Origin: Anisakis pegreffii
Taxonomy: Eukaryota; Nematoda; Chromadorea; Rhabditida; Anisakidae
NCBI GenBank assembly: GCA_035041965.1
Contig: JAPYMA010000758.1
Span: forward strand, 1-64,000
Length of the DNA: 64,000 bases
Direction: 5' to 3'
Part shown: positions 37,058-50,006 of the stretch, piece after piece
Layout of the letters: each line of letters opens with the position of its first letter
Position numbering within the stretch: position 1 is the first letter of the stretch
Position numbers and translations under genes: made by a program
Notes under the pieces: generated by a model
Database searches by the model: none
What the model saw: the letters and a program-made list of their open reading frames with translations, nothing else
Told to the model about the DNA's origin: nothing

Positions 37058-40000
37058 ATGAATAGCAACGAATCGGTTAACGATAGCGGATCTGGTTCTG
37101 ACGATGATGCGGATTACTACCTTGGTGAGTTACGTCTAGTTGTAATTTTATCGTTATTATCAGTATTGTTATTTTGATGGTATCCCGAATGATTCCAATC
37201 TTATCGGTCCTCTTGATTCACAAAGATTTCCTGTTCATTGGAATTTAGATTGTTCGTTTCACGGGAGTTTGTTCGTGCGGTAGGGCTGTATGCTTTCGTT
37301 GATATATTTTGATATGACGATCGACTTCGTTAAATATAATTTTTGGGTTTTCAGATGACTATTACAACGGTACAGAGTATGACGTTGGTGAAAGCTGTGA
37401 TATAGAAACAGCACCAGAAAATGATGATCCCGAATATATCGAATATAACTGCCTCACAGTCCCTCAGGTTCCCTCATTTTTACCGTCAATATCAGTCGTC
37501 TGTTATTATCGTATCGTAGTGAATTATCATCCATAACATAGCAAAAAATTAGAACATGCTTTTTCATATTTCAAAAGGAAGGGAGGTGAATAAATGGTTC
37601 GGATTCTTTGCAGTCTTAGTTGAGGAATTTTGTGCCTTCATCAAATAATTCTCACTCATTTCGAGCTTTTATTAAGTGTTCAGCAACTGTGATTAATTTC
37701 ATGTTTTGACAGTAAGAATGCGGGTGATAAATATAATAATCAAACGGAAATAATTTTTGTGTCACTTGTCAGGTTGAACGTCTACTTAATGAAACGATAG
37801 AACGGGTCGCTGGTTTGTTAAATATATCCCAATCAATATCAAAACTTTTGTTGTATATGCACAAATGGAACGAAGCCGCATTGGTGGATCAGTACAAAAG
37901 CAATCCGAAGAAAACTCTCACAGGTATTTTAAGATCACTTTAAAATCTCTTTTGATTGAATTCGATTATCTGGTAATATTCTTTTTATTCATCATTTGTT
38001 TGTAATATCATATAAATGTCTATGAAATTTACTGATCGTGAGTTTCATCACCTATAAATATGTTAATTTGTGAAATTTCTTGTCCCATTTTAAATTTATT
38101 CATATCAATTTGAATCGAAATCGGTTTTTGACTGACCTAATATAATAATTCGTGAGTGATCGATGCTTATGATTTGATGAATTTTAGAGTGTAAAATCTG
38201 TTCGATAAGTAACGGTGGTGGGCTTAAAAAGGAGAACTGTGCACGTTGTGGAGTGTGTGCCCGTTGGAGGAGAGACTGCGGGAAGATGTCCGCGTTGCAT
38301 TGCGGTCATGAATTTTGTGTTGCCTGTTGGCAGGCCTATACGGAAACGCAGTTGTCGAACGCCGTTTCGATTAGGTAAGAATTGCTTGGAAATCTTTTAT
38401 ATTCTTTCCTGTGCTTGGAAATTGCTCTGATTGTAGTGAATTTTTTCAATATGACTTTGATGAATCTGAATATAACTTATGACCTTTGAATGCTTAGTGT
38501 ACACTTCGTCATTGTTGAACTTCATTTGAATGAATTCGATCTCGGCGGAATGTAAATTGAACGTCTGAACGGGCTTATTGACGATTAGTCACCGGAACAG
38601 AATGAGTAAAGATAACAGCAAGATTTTTGAAATCTTTAGACGAAGAGCGTTGATGTTCTATGTGCTGAAGATTGAACATTGTTGAATTGTTGTTAGTTCC
38701 ATGGATCAAATATTGATGATGATCGATTCGTTCGTTCACTTGCAGGATGGGCTGTATGGCAAGTGAGTGTGCGTTACTGTGTCCAGAGGATTTCGTCATG
38801 GAAGTGCTCTCGGACCGAAACAATCTACGTGCTAAATACAAAGAGTTTGTGTTCCGAGATCTGGTCACCTCACATCCCGAACTTCGCTTCTGTCCGGGTC
38901 GTGATTGTCAAATGATTGTCATGGCCAAATCGCAGAAAGCCAAAAGGGTCACTTGTGTCAAATGTCGAACGTCTTTTTGGTGAGTTCAGCTTTACGATTT
39001 ATTGTTTTTGCGTTGGTGATTCGTTTAGTTTAATAATTAGTTTCGAGTAAATTTGATTGCGTTCATGGATTGTGCGTATTTTGATATCCTTTTTGAATAG
39101 ATTTCACCTATCCATGGATTGATTTCTTTATTTAGTTGGTTTATTTTTTGATAACATTCATTTCATTTGATTATTTTGATTATATTCATTTCATTCATCA
39201 TAAGTTTAAAATGTTTATATTTCATATATTGAATAAATTTCACCTTACCACGGATTTATTTTTTCATTTTTAATTGGTTTATTTGTAAATTGCAGTTTTT
39301 ATAATATGAACAGTTGAATAGACTCATTCGGAAGTATGGAAAAATGAAATGTTGTTTCAAATGTGATAATGTAGGGTGTTTTGAGTGTTTTGTGTGGAAA
39401 CGATTATCATGCTCCAACATCGTGCGAAACAATACGAATGTGGCTTATCAAATGTGCCGACGATAGTGAGACTGCCAATTATATTAGGTGAGTTGTTTGA
39501 TGTTTGATTTTTGTTATGGAGGTGTGGAGGGGATTTTATTTTCAATGTTCCTTCATTAATCTTTTTGGGACTGAAAAGTCGAATTTGTGACAATTGTGCA
39601 GAGTTATTTCTTAAGTGCCCACACGAAGGATTGTCCGAATTGTCATTCGTGTATTGAAAAAAACGGTGGATGTAATCATATGCAGTGTGCGAAGTGTAAA
39701 CATCATTTTTGTTGGATGTGTTTCGGAGGTGAAACTTTATTATTCTTTGCTTTTTGCTTCTGATTTTGTGAATTTAATTGTTTATTGAGTTTTTAGTTTA
39801 ATCATTTTTAAATGTTATTATTAATTCATTTACTCATTTTACTTGTTATGATAATGATAAATGAGATTGAATTCATCATGAGGTTTTGCTGGGAATGTGG
39901 CGAAATAATGAAAGTTTGTTTATGGGATTTCAGATTGGAAAACACACGGTAGTGAATATTATGAGTGTAGTCGTTATAAGGAGAATCCATCAGTGGCGCA

Positions 40001-41093
40001 AGAAGCGAATCATGTGAAGGCGCGACGTGCACTCGAAAAATACCTTCATTATTATGGTGAGACTGATTTTGTGATGTGTATTTCTGTTTTTGCTGTTGTT
40101 TATTTTGTTCTGATTTGATTTTTGTTTTGTTTATATCAGCGGTATAATATTCTAAAATCATTCGACGGTGATATGTCAAAGTGCGGAAAGAAGATTTTTT
40201 TCTGTTTGAATATTGGAACGACTATTGATTTAATGATATCAGAGATATTCGAGGTTTTACTTTAACAGTCTCATATTTTGAAAGGTCATAGGATTGAAGC
40301 AGTTTGAAGATTGTATATTGTTGCAATTAGTTTTGCATTGAACGAATTGAATGGATCTGACATGTTTGCTTAGCGGGGTTTTGAATGTATGAAATGAGTT
40401 GAAGATGGTTTGAGTTTGAAGTAAAAAATGGTAATTGATTGAATTCAGAGCGTTACGAGAACCATCATAAATCACTGAAGCTGGAAGAGGAGCTGAGAAA
40501 TAGTATAATGCGTAAAATTGATGAGAAGGTGAACGGACATGAGGGCACGTGGATTGATTGGCAACATCTGCATCGTGCTGCGACCTTACTGACGAAATGC
40601 AGATACACACTTCAGTATACATATCCGTACGCGTATTATATGGAGAATGGACCGAGGAAACAGTTGGTTAGTTAATGGTTTTTGGCATTTTTGATGTTAT
40701 GATTTGATATTACTAACCAACGAAGACTCGGCTAAGAATCGTTTTTGTTTGTTTTTTGAAGGATCGGTTAGCTACCGGATGAGATTCAGGCTGATTGTGG
40801 TGGTGGCTTTGATGATATGTGATTCGATTTGAAGCAGCAGTTAGGGGATTTGAAGTAATTTTGATGATTTCATGATGGGATATTTTTGAGATGTAACTTT
40901 TAAAAAGAGCGATTGTGATTTTGACTTTGTGTTTTTGCAGTTCGAATATCAACAAGCGCAACTGGAGAAAGAGATTGAGGAATTGTCGTGGAAGGTGGAA
41001 CGGGCCGAGAGTACGGAACGCGGCGATTTGGAGAGTCAAATGCATGTGGCCGAATGTAAGAGGAGGACACTGCTGCAAGATTTTTTTGACTGA
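37058..41093 (+). CDS. arih2: Ariadne-2/TRIAD1-type RBR E3 ubiquitin ligase (ARIH2 homologue)
   Basis: Ten exons: 37058-37124, 37355-37467, 37773-37923, 38188-38374, 38746-38979, 39386-39487, 39616-39728, 39934-40056, 40449-40666 and 40941-41093, giving 486 aa, close to human ARIH2. An acidic N-terminus is followed by a UBA-like region, RING1 (residues about 112-160, starting CKIC), IBR (about 180-265) and RING2 ([20 protein letters not shown]), whose GGC cysteine is the expected ubiquitin-thioester acceptor. The C-terminal Ariadne domain includes [36 protein letters not shown] and [13 protein letters not shown]2 enzymes work with neddylated CUL5-type cullin ligases. RING1 carries an unusual Cys/Arg-rich insertion of about 20 residues. 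Two acceptors are weak (ttttgag, ttcttaag) but are forced by phase and homology. The similarity is to ARIH2 rather than ARIH1. Confidence 0.97.
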
Positions 41094-44000
41094 TTTGGAG
41101 GTGTTTGAAGAATTGGATGATAGATGGAATGAATACACTCAATATTGACAAGTGTCCTTCAGTGCGTTGATTGGTGTTCTGGGAATAGGAATTACGAGTG
41201 AGCAAATGAGATGGAATTTTCATTTGTATTCTTATGGATGTAACAGTTTAGATGTATGCAGAAGATTTGATAATGTTTGATGCAGAGAAGATGAATTGAT
41301 GTTTGGTGTCATTGTAGAAAGTTTATTTACGGAAAAGCGGGGAGAAGGAATAGGAAATGAGATTGATTTGTCGGGTTTCATTATTTTATTGTGTTCAATT
41401 AAAGAACATTTTATTCAATTCATTTTTCGAATTGTTTTGTTGAAAGTGTGAATGAATGCAAGGAAATTGATAGAAAAGTTTTATAGAAAATTGTTTATTT
41501 TATTTTATTTCGGTGAGGCAGCCGTTTTTTGTGCACATTTTTCTGTGATGAAATTTAGTTGTTGGAAAGAGGGATAGTGTTGTTTGGGTGTGCAGATAAA
41601 TGAAATGACTATTTGATATGGTGTGTGTTGTGTTTATGAGAGATTAATTCATTGCGTGTTTTATTGTTTGAAATGATTTTCATTTGTATTTGATTGGGAT
41701 TGAATGTGTCATAAAAAGAAATTTCATTCATGTTTCGTTGTTTATTTAAATTGATTAGCTTCATTTGAAAGGTTTTGCTTGTGGCTTAGAGAAAGGTTTG
41801 AATAGAGTCTGCAAAATTGGATTTTTAGATTAAGATTAAGCTGCCTGAGAAGAAATCCATTGTGCAGTGGATTTGATTATGTATTTATCGTTTGGCTGAC
41901 TACAACTGAGAAGAAATCTCTGAATGATATTAGAGTCGAATTTTTTTTTTCAGTCTAACAATAAGAAAAAGTGGAAATATGCATATTGATGATAGTTTGA
42001 ACAAAGGAGATGAGATTCTCATACTAAAGATGATCGCTTCAGTCGAAAAAAAAAGCAAATTTATTTCTGAGAATCGGACAAATTCTTGCCAATAATATGA
42101 GAAAGAAAAAGAAAGTTGTCTTTCACACACTCACTACGGCTTTGTGGAATTGAGTTTTTTCTCTGTTTGTTTTTCGCTGTTTTACGTTTGAAGAATTTTC
42201 ATTTTTTGTTGGTTAATATGCATTGATTGCTCAATAGATGTTTGGTGATATTGATTGATAATTGATGGTTATGTTGTGAGAATTTGTTTGTGTGCAGTTT
42301 ATCTTTTGAATTCATTTATCCTGTTCGAATTTAGTTTGTTGCGACCGATTGCATCGTATTTTTTGTGCAGATTTTGAGATCGTTGTTCTTTTTTTTTGAG
42401 TGTGTTTTTTGAATTGTAAATCCGTGCGAGTTTGGAGTTTCGCTTGTATCATTGTATCAGTCTGATCTTGTTTTGAACAATTGATGAATGAGTCAATATT
42501 GTGTTATTGCAGTATATCTTGATGAGATGGATTTTTTTTCAAAATCCACACAGATTTTGCTATCTATTTCATTATGATTATATGAAACCGTGCATTTTAC
42601 ATGTGAACGAGATTAATAGACTGGAAGTATTGATGTGTAACAACCTATAGTATAAAGCGATGTCCGTTTGATAAAGTGCATATCAAGGTATTTGAAATTG
42701 AAATTTGACATTGTGTTATATGTTTTCATTTCGTTTCGTTTTTTTTTTCGCATTTTGAAATATTTTCCATTGTTTCATTTGTTTGACTAATTTCAATGTT
42801 ATTGAGACTGCTCATTGTCAGCACTCAGTTTTCTTCTTGTTTTATTGTCGTTATCCAAGAAGTTATGGACGTTGAAATCATTTGAGTGTCGTCATATTAC
42901 GGATCTTCATTTGATATTGTGATCGATGGAAGTTTGGAATTTTTGAATGAATTTTATTCAGCTAATGTTGTTGGTGCTCTTTTCTTGTGGCCTTAACGCA
43001 AACAATAGGATCTGGTATACAGAAATCGTAAGTTGCATTGGGTAATATTTCAGAAGTTCATTCAGATACTGAATAGAAGAATAAATTCGGACTATAATGT
43101 GTCATTAGGAGTTACAAATTGATGAAAGTCGTCGTCAGACTGCTCTGATAGTCGTTCAACGAATGATAAACTCGTGATCAGATGGAATTGCAAGATTTGA
43201 GTTACTGGGTAATCAGGGGATGTGGTAGCTAGTGATTAGCAGAAACGTGTTCGATGATAAGCGTTGTTGCGATGAGATTGATAAGAGCACTGCCAAACTT
43301 TTGATGAGCATTTAGTGTTGTTGACATCATTGCCTCATCATATTTATCAGTAGTGAATTTCAGTAGCATCGTGCGTTTCTGCAGATATGAATATTTTTAG
43401 CAAGCGATTTTTTGTCGAAAGCATTCAAAATTATGTAGTGTAGCGACATTATTTCAAAGGTGCTTGGTAATGTTGTTGAAAATTTTTTTGTGAAAGAGGT
43501 TAATATATCATTTCAATTGAAATGTGTTCGTGAGATAAATAAGATTGACTCCATTAGTGATGCATTGAATTCGAGTGAAAAGATATTTACTGTTTATTTG
43601 TTCATCAATTTGTTCGAGTGTTCAAGTGTTTTTGTTATGTGTTTATCTTATTTGTGTTCATTTCTCGAAGTTGTGTTTAGTTTAATTTAGTCTGATCTGC
43701 TCTTTTAGATAATGTCAATTCATTTATTGTTTTCACTATGGATTTCAGTTGAAGATGATATACGCAAACGAATGACTTGAGCATATGGAAAGTGCTTGAT
43801 AATATGATGACGAGATATTCATTATGCGCAGAAACTTGATAAGGTTTGGTAAATGTAGCCAGTTGGATTATTTCATTTGCATTGGTTCATTTTATTGCCT
43901 GATTATGTATTATGTTTATAGTTTACTTTCGTTGATTTTGTATTATTTTATTCATTCATCTTGTTTTGTGAATAGTACATGTGATACTAAATAAGATCCA

Positions 44001-45479
44001 ACTGTGCTTTGATTTGTTTTTTCCAACTGTGCAATCCGATTGCCTCATTGAACATTTGACAAATTAAAGTTTTTGAAAATCAAACTTCTACTCTGTTTAT
44101 GAAAGTGAATATTCACTCAATGATCACGATTGAACAATAGAGCTGAACGAGACAACTGATAAGCAAAATTGATAAAGAATGATAAGCGGAATTTTTTTGA
44201 TAGATTTATGTTTCCACTTCTGTTTTAAAAGTGATAAGGAGATTTTATTATCGCAAATTGTTTACATTTGTTGCGAATTGATTACTTTGAAAGTTACTCT
44301 TTGTTGGAGATAATTGTTTTTTGACTTCAACGCGGCATTTCTTCAAAATCTCCTCCGTATGTCTTGCTTTGATTTTGATTATTTTTTTGAGTTGAAGGTT
44401 GTTTTCATTTTCGTTCGGGTAGTTTTTGAATGTGTTAATTGAGTGCTAAAATTCATTGTTTGATAAGAACAATGCGAATGAGTATAAACATGGGATGTTT
44501 GTTCCGTTGCGATTATTGCTTCATTTGTTGAAGGATTTTTCGATGAGAATGTTTCGTTTTTTTCATTTTCCATGGATGCTTCGAATATCAATTTTGAGCT
44601 TTTAATTGTTCCATTTCATTGTTTCGTTCATTTGTTTGTTCTACTCTTTTTGTTCTCTTCTTTAACAAATATCACATTTTTCTTCTTTTTTATGGCTGAT
44701 ATCATTTGTTGTTTGTCAGTTTTTTGCCAGAGATTTTAGTGTTTTTGAAAATTTATCGGAATATTCTGCCATCTCTGATCAGCATTGTACTCATGTTATC
44801 AACGATGCAATAAATGCTTTATGAACGGTTATTCATCTTGCAAATGACTTTCTTCAAGGCCTTTGTGATTTTGACGTTTCGTTCGCTGAAACTAGGGATG
44901 GATTCAATCGGAATGCGATATCAGCTGAACGACTGCAAAACTCGTTTATTTCAATCGGCTTATAAAACGATTCTGCCATTAGCTTAGAAGAGTTTTAGAT
45001 GAATAAATTCGCATTGTTATTGAATGATTGGATAACTACATCACATTAGCATTATTCATTCTTAGATTATCACATAACCGCTCACAATCACAATTGAATT
45101 GATCTACATTTACAGTCAATGTACTCAACGATATTAAATTAATAAGCTTGACGAAAGAGGTATAATGTGAAAAACTCGAAACAACCGGAATAATTCGATA
45201 AATCAAGATGTTGTAATTCAAAGGAGAAATTTTGAAAATAAATCATCTACTTGATATTTAATTGAATGCAGATGAGTTCAAGTCAAAAATGTGTTGTAAC
45301 AATATTACTAATCATCAATTTAAAAAGGTGATAACAGTAATAATGAATGTGATAAACCATAATGCACTTGGCCGATTCACATGATCAATTCGGAAGTCTA
45401 TTTATAGTTTTTGTTGATATTTAGCAATAACCTTGATCAAATTGTGATACACTGATGATTCTTATTGTAGCGATATACT

Positions 45480-45660
45480 GATAATATATCATAAAATGAC
45501 TGCAGTATTGGTGATACTGATTATAGCACATAACGCCTACACATAATTAATGCTCATTAATTACAATTAGTGATCATTAATCATTAATGTCCAATGATCT
45601 CTAATCGTAATTAATGTGATCATTAATATTCAATGCTGTTCGTTAATTATAATTCATTGA
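45480..45660 (+). repeat. AT-rich block with repeated attaat/gatcattaat words
   Basis: The words cattaatt, tcattaat and gatcattaat recur many times in about 180 bases, several of them as small palindromes (attaat, ttaattaa-like). The repeat is irregular, with no fixed period. No coding frame is present. Confidence 0.6.
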
Positions 45661-46469
45661 TACGTTCTAATAAGCAATCGCAGTGTTGAATTACTTTAGA
45701 ATAGACATTGCAATGGAACGCTCACAAGATTCGTAGCACACGTGAAATAAGAGGAAGTCCGATGGTTGTAGTGGTTTAAAATAGGTCAGGCATGCTCGAA
45801 TGGCTGTATTAAGAACGCAATGGATTGGTATTCAGGTATAGGGGATGTGTACAATATGCATCTAACGATTGTAAATAATTGCTTTGTATAATATGAATGC
45901 ATTCATTTCTTATCGAAAATGTGTTTTGTATGTACGAGTCTACAGCGATCATGTGTTATTAATTTCGTGCACATTCATAGACAGTAATTATCACTTCATT
46001 GGTATGTTCAATTGCATGCATAGTATGTAAATAAATTGATAATACTCAATGTAATTATGACGGATGATATGTAAATCAATGCACAAACAATATAATGCTA
46101 TTAATAATGAATTTAAATATTGCTATAGCAAATACAATGATATTGATTGTGAATTTTGGTACAATACTATAATAATAGCAAAAAGAGTAATATGAATTTC
46201 GGTATGATAATTCAAGGTGTATACATGCGATGGTTGACGATATAATGAGTGATGTAAAAACCAGTATTTGAAGTTTGGTTGAGGAGTGATTGTATACACT
46301 GAACTGATCGGGTAGATATTGTTCGATGCACGGATGGATGGGTGTGAAGGGAACGCATCAGACCAATGGATTATCGTGAATGCATTATTCAGTCAATCGC
46401 ATGTGCCATATTCTCACATCCGATTGTTATCATTAGCGCTTTATCAGTAGTACTGCTCTTATCATTACT

Positions 46470-46757
46470 GTGATTATTATCATGTTATTATCAGCATTGA
46501 ATGCTGGATTATTGTATTGTTGTTATTGTCGTTATGCTACAATGGCAGTCATTGTTATCAACCTTATTGTTGATGTTCGTTTTGACGGTTTTGTCATTGG
46601 TATTGTTATTCTTGCCATTAATATAATTATTGTTATTATTATTATTATTATTATTACTATTGTTATTATTATAATGTTATTATTATATTATTATAATATT
46701 ATCATATTATTGTTACTGTTATTACTGTTATTGTTATTACTATTGGCAACATTATAA
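46470..46757 (+). repeat. Degenerate ATT/GTT microsatellite tract
   Basis: Nearly 300 bases are dominated by tta/att/gtt triplets (for example attattattattattatta near 46636). One frame is open throughout only because the tract encodes Ile/Leu/Val repeats; it should not be read as a membrane protein. Confidence 0.85.
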
Positions 46758-46815
46758 TCTCCCATGTTGCTGTTTCCTTGCCATCAAATCGATCTGATCT
46801 CTGCTGTAATCATGT

Positions 46816-47373
46816 TTGAAAAATTTCAGATCTTTTCTTTCTTTTTTTTTGAAGGAACATTTTGGATGCGGTGTGCAGTTAACGAGTTTTGAACACACAT
46901 CTAAAGCACGTTTGAGTACAGTCTTGAGCACATCTGTTACTGATTTTGCTGTATTCCGTTATCACATTATCACTAATCAGAAAAGCCATAAAAATTTTAT
47001 TGAACGGTCTGAAGTCACGAGCTTACTGCTGCAATCAACACACCTGTCGCTGCCATTCATTCCTTTATTATTAATTGTTTTCACATTTATTCATTCTCTC
47101 AAAACATTCATTCACTTTCGTATAGTTAAAACTATTCACAAATTATTCGCTCGTCTATCGCTAAAAACTCATGCTCTTAGTACCAATCATTCAGTATTGA
47201 TCTTGATTCAACAACTCGCTTTTGGACATTCACTTCATTCGACATTCAATCTGATAGGAAATCTCGAAAATGAATTATCCAATCAGTTTTTGAATGAAGT
47301 ATCGCAATTTGTATCGATAAACTTAAGATGCGTTGGAAAGAAATCGCCTGCTGGGCAGACTACTACACTTTGA
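46816..47373 (+). CDS. Longest uninterrupted frame in the window, unidentified
   Basis: A 185-codon frame without an ATG at its start (it opens at a TTG just before an aaatttcag acceptor-like site) runs to a TGA. The translation is rich in Ser, Leu, His and Phe and includes GVQLTSFEHTSKARLS and ENELSNQFLNEVSQF; it ends near GKKSPAGQTTT. I recognise no domain and the composition is not strongly protein-like. A frame this long is uncommon in sequence of this AT content, which is the only reason to list it. It may be part of an unannotated exon or a decayed element. Confidence 0.2.
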   Translation: MKNFRSFLSFFLKEHFGCGVQLTSFEHTSKARLSTVLSTSVTDFAVFRYHIITNQKSHKNFIERSEVTSLLLQSTHLSLPFIPLLLIVFTFIHSLKTFIHFRIVKTIHKLFARLSLKTHALSTNHSVLILIQQLAFGHSLHSTFNLIGNLENELSNQFLNEVSQFVSINLRCVGKKSPAGQTTTL

Positions 47374-48029
47374 TGCAATAGATGTAAGGTAAACACAACC
47401 TCGTGTAATTCTTCATGTGCAATCACCTCGTATAATTAATGAGACAATATAAAGAAAGAAACCAAAATAACGTGTGAATTGAGCATGAAATACTGAGCAA
47501 TGCGTGAATCTCTTGTCGAACCGCAACTGCTTCAAGAACGGCAATCTAGAACCTGTGAGCTTTATATTGCACTTCCTGAAAGCAGCTGCTGCAGGCAACT
47601 GATTTAGTCAGCATCGATTGGAACAGTCATAATGCTAGCACAGTATGAGTATTTCAAGCATATACATAAATAAACGCCACCGGTCGGTTGACTATCGCCT
47701 CATGTCAGCGGTATTTTTTGGACTTTTTGACATTTTCTCCTCAAGCGTACAGTCAATGGTATTTCTGAAATTTTAGACAATGTAAGTATTATCCTGTGTC
47801 TTCATGGATTTTGAAATTCTTTTGAATTATTTAGTTGTCGAGCGATAAGTTCATGTATTAAGATCAAAAGTTGATTTATACGCACATTTTTTGTCTGTGT
47901 CAACGGAATAGATGAATTATAGCTGAACGAATAATTATTAATTGCTTTCACATTCAGTGTACCAAAGAACAAAACTGACAGAATCGAACAGGTTTACGTC
48001 TCTCAATGTATTGCTGAATAAATGAGCAA

Positions 48030-48512
48030 TTGAAACTCATATGTTTAGTGTGGTCCTCAACTCATCATCATTTTCTGCCAGAGTTGACAGACGATTTCAA
48101 GACGATTTCCCTGGATGACTATCACTCACATGGCACTCTTTTTCGATGCTTTAGGAACGGTTTTGTTTTTAGCAAAGACGACAATTTGTTGTCATTATCA
48201 TTACTCGAAGAAGCATGTTTTTGCTGCGGTGAAAACAAAAATACTTACATTGTTTTTTTGGCTCTCAAATTGCTTTTAAATCGAAACACAAAGTGTAAAG
48301 TGAAAAAATCGGTTAGCAGTACCTGTAATGAGAGCATAATTTTTCATTTGCTCGTTCGTTTTTCATTTGAAAAGCATCACAGATCAAATACTCATTCGAT
48401 TCTTATACAGCAATGCACACAAACACACACACACACCTTTACGAAGGAATTTGCTTCTGTTGTTGTTCTTCCTGCTACCGAAAGTTTAGCATTGAATGTT
48501 TTGCATCGATGA
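48030..48512 (+). CDS. Long open frame, unidentified
   Basis: A 160-codon frame opens after catatgtttag, an acceptor-like site ending near 48048, and runs to a stop at 48512. The early part (ELTDDFKTISLDDYHSHGTL) and the CFCCGENKN segment look protein-like; the later part crosses an (AC)n microsatellite at about 48418-48436 and is probably not coding. There is no recognised homology and no clear donor. It is 650 bases from another unusually long frame on the same strand. Confidence 0.2.
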   Translation: MKLICLVWSSTHHHFLPELTDDFKTISLDDYHSHGTLFRCFRNGFVFSKDDNLLSLSLLEEACFCCGENKNTYIVFLALKLLLNRNTKCKVKKSVSSTCNESIIFHLLVRFSFEKHHRSNTHSILIQQCTQTHTHTFTKEFASVVVLPATESLALNVLHR

Positions 48513-50006
48513 AAATTTTGTATCGGAGTGAATTTGTGAAAAAATTTTTTGATAAAATCAATGAACTGATACTGATTTGGACGTTGGTAGCAACAAAAAG
48601 ACGGTATGAATGATCGCAATAATGGCAATAAGATGTTAATGGCAATATGTATAACATGATTAATAGGAAGCACTTTTGTTGATTGCAGCTGTTATTATTC
48701 CTTTAAGGAATAATATTTGTACTTTTATCATTGCGATGGAAACTTTGATTTTGACGAATATTTTGCTCATTTTTGCTAATTTTCATCTTTTGACGCAATC
48801 AAATTGTACGAACGGAATATTTTATCATGAATTTTTCATTTCATTGCGTAGTGACGATATAATGAAGTCATAATATCATTTGTATGCTGACTGATAAAAT
48901 CGCCTCATTAAAATCATTCGACCTTGGATTCATGGAATTTGATCTGGTTGACAATTCACCTTCAGACGACAAGATTGGCCTTGAGGCGCAAGACGCCGCT
49001 CACCAATCATTTCATGTATGGAAATATTAGTGCTGACTGTATCTGAATTAAATTCATTGCTATTGTAATTGAACTCGTTATGACTATTGCCAGAATTGTT
49101 ATTATTGCTTTTTGAGTACTCTTGTTCTTAAACTTATTAGCATTACAGTTGGGGTTGTAGACAACATGTGTTTATTTATAATATGAATTTGTTACGTTCC
49201 AGTGATGCAACTCAGAGCAATATCCGTCGAACAGTAAACACGGCAAAACGTGCATTCGGTTCAGTTGAGTCAGTTCACTTTGAGCTTTCATTAAACTCGT
49301 TCAAAACACAATGAGATCAAATACAAAAGACGTAAAAGTGATGAAAATGAATGTTTTTATCCATAATTTTTATGAGCAAACCAATGAAAAATTGCTTATT
49401 GATTATTGCATTGCGAACAACAACTGCTTTCCACTGAAAATTCTCTATGCTTATTGCCTGCAACTTATTGTTCGATCGAAAATACGATTATGATTGCTTA
49501 TTTAAACTTTTTTACTATCCGTTAGTCATATGATTGCATGAGCATCTTTAATTTACTAATGATGAAAATGGAACTATATTGGTTTTGCTATTTAAAAATA
49601 TTACTGATAGTATTTTCTGCTAGTGGCTTCAATAGTCAATAGCGCTAAAATTTTAATCACATTTTCATCGTATCAATTCGCAAAGATATCAGTTTTTAAC
49701 AGTGTAATTTTTTGGATGTTGTGGTTCAATTGCAGTTCAAAGTTTTATTGAGTGATTATTGTGCATAACTTGTATATCATATGTGCAATATTTCAATTGT
49801 AATTAACATTTTGCTCGAGAATATTATTCGCGATCTTACACTGTCGTATATAAATTAGCCGCTGACGAAACACTGTGTTGATTAGCTGTCGTGAGAGAAG
49901 AACGACTAGATTTTCGGAGTGAATTCACTTGTTTGCTTGTTTATTTGGTGATGTTAATGTGTTTTATCAGAGCGAAACGACGATATCCCCGTAACTAGTA
50001 TGCCAA

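Larger units (their letters stand above)
41094..50006. other. Nine-kilobase gene desert with simple repeats
   Basis: No gene can be supported. An ATTAAA near 41398 may serve the upstream ligase gene. A very strong polypyrimidine acceptor (T10 then CAG ending at 41953) precedes a 47-codon frame, but nothing connects to it. An AT-rich block with repeated attaat words lies at 45480-45660 and an (ATT)n-type tract at 46470-46760. Two unusually long unspliced frames occur at 46816-47373 and 48030-48512 and are listed separately. Confidence 0.5.

Noticed and set aside
41954..42096. 47-codon frame after a very strong T-rich acceptor
   Set aside because: It is too short to distinguish from chance and no upstream exon or start was found.
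46470..46757. Apparent hydrophobic membrane protein
   Set aside because: The frame is a translation of an ATT/GTT microsatellite, so the Ile/Leu/Val run is an artefact.
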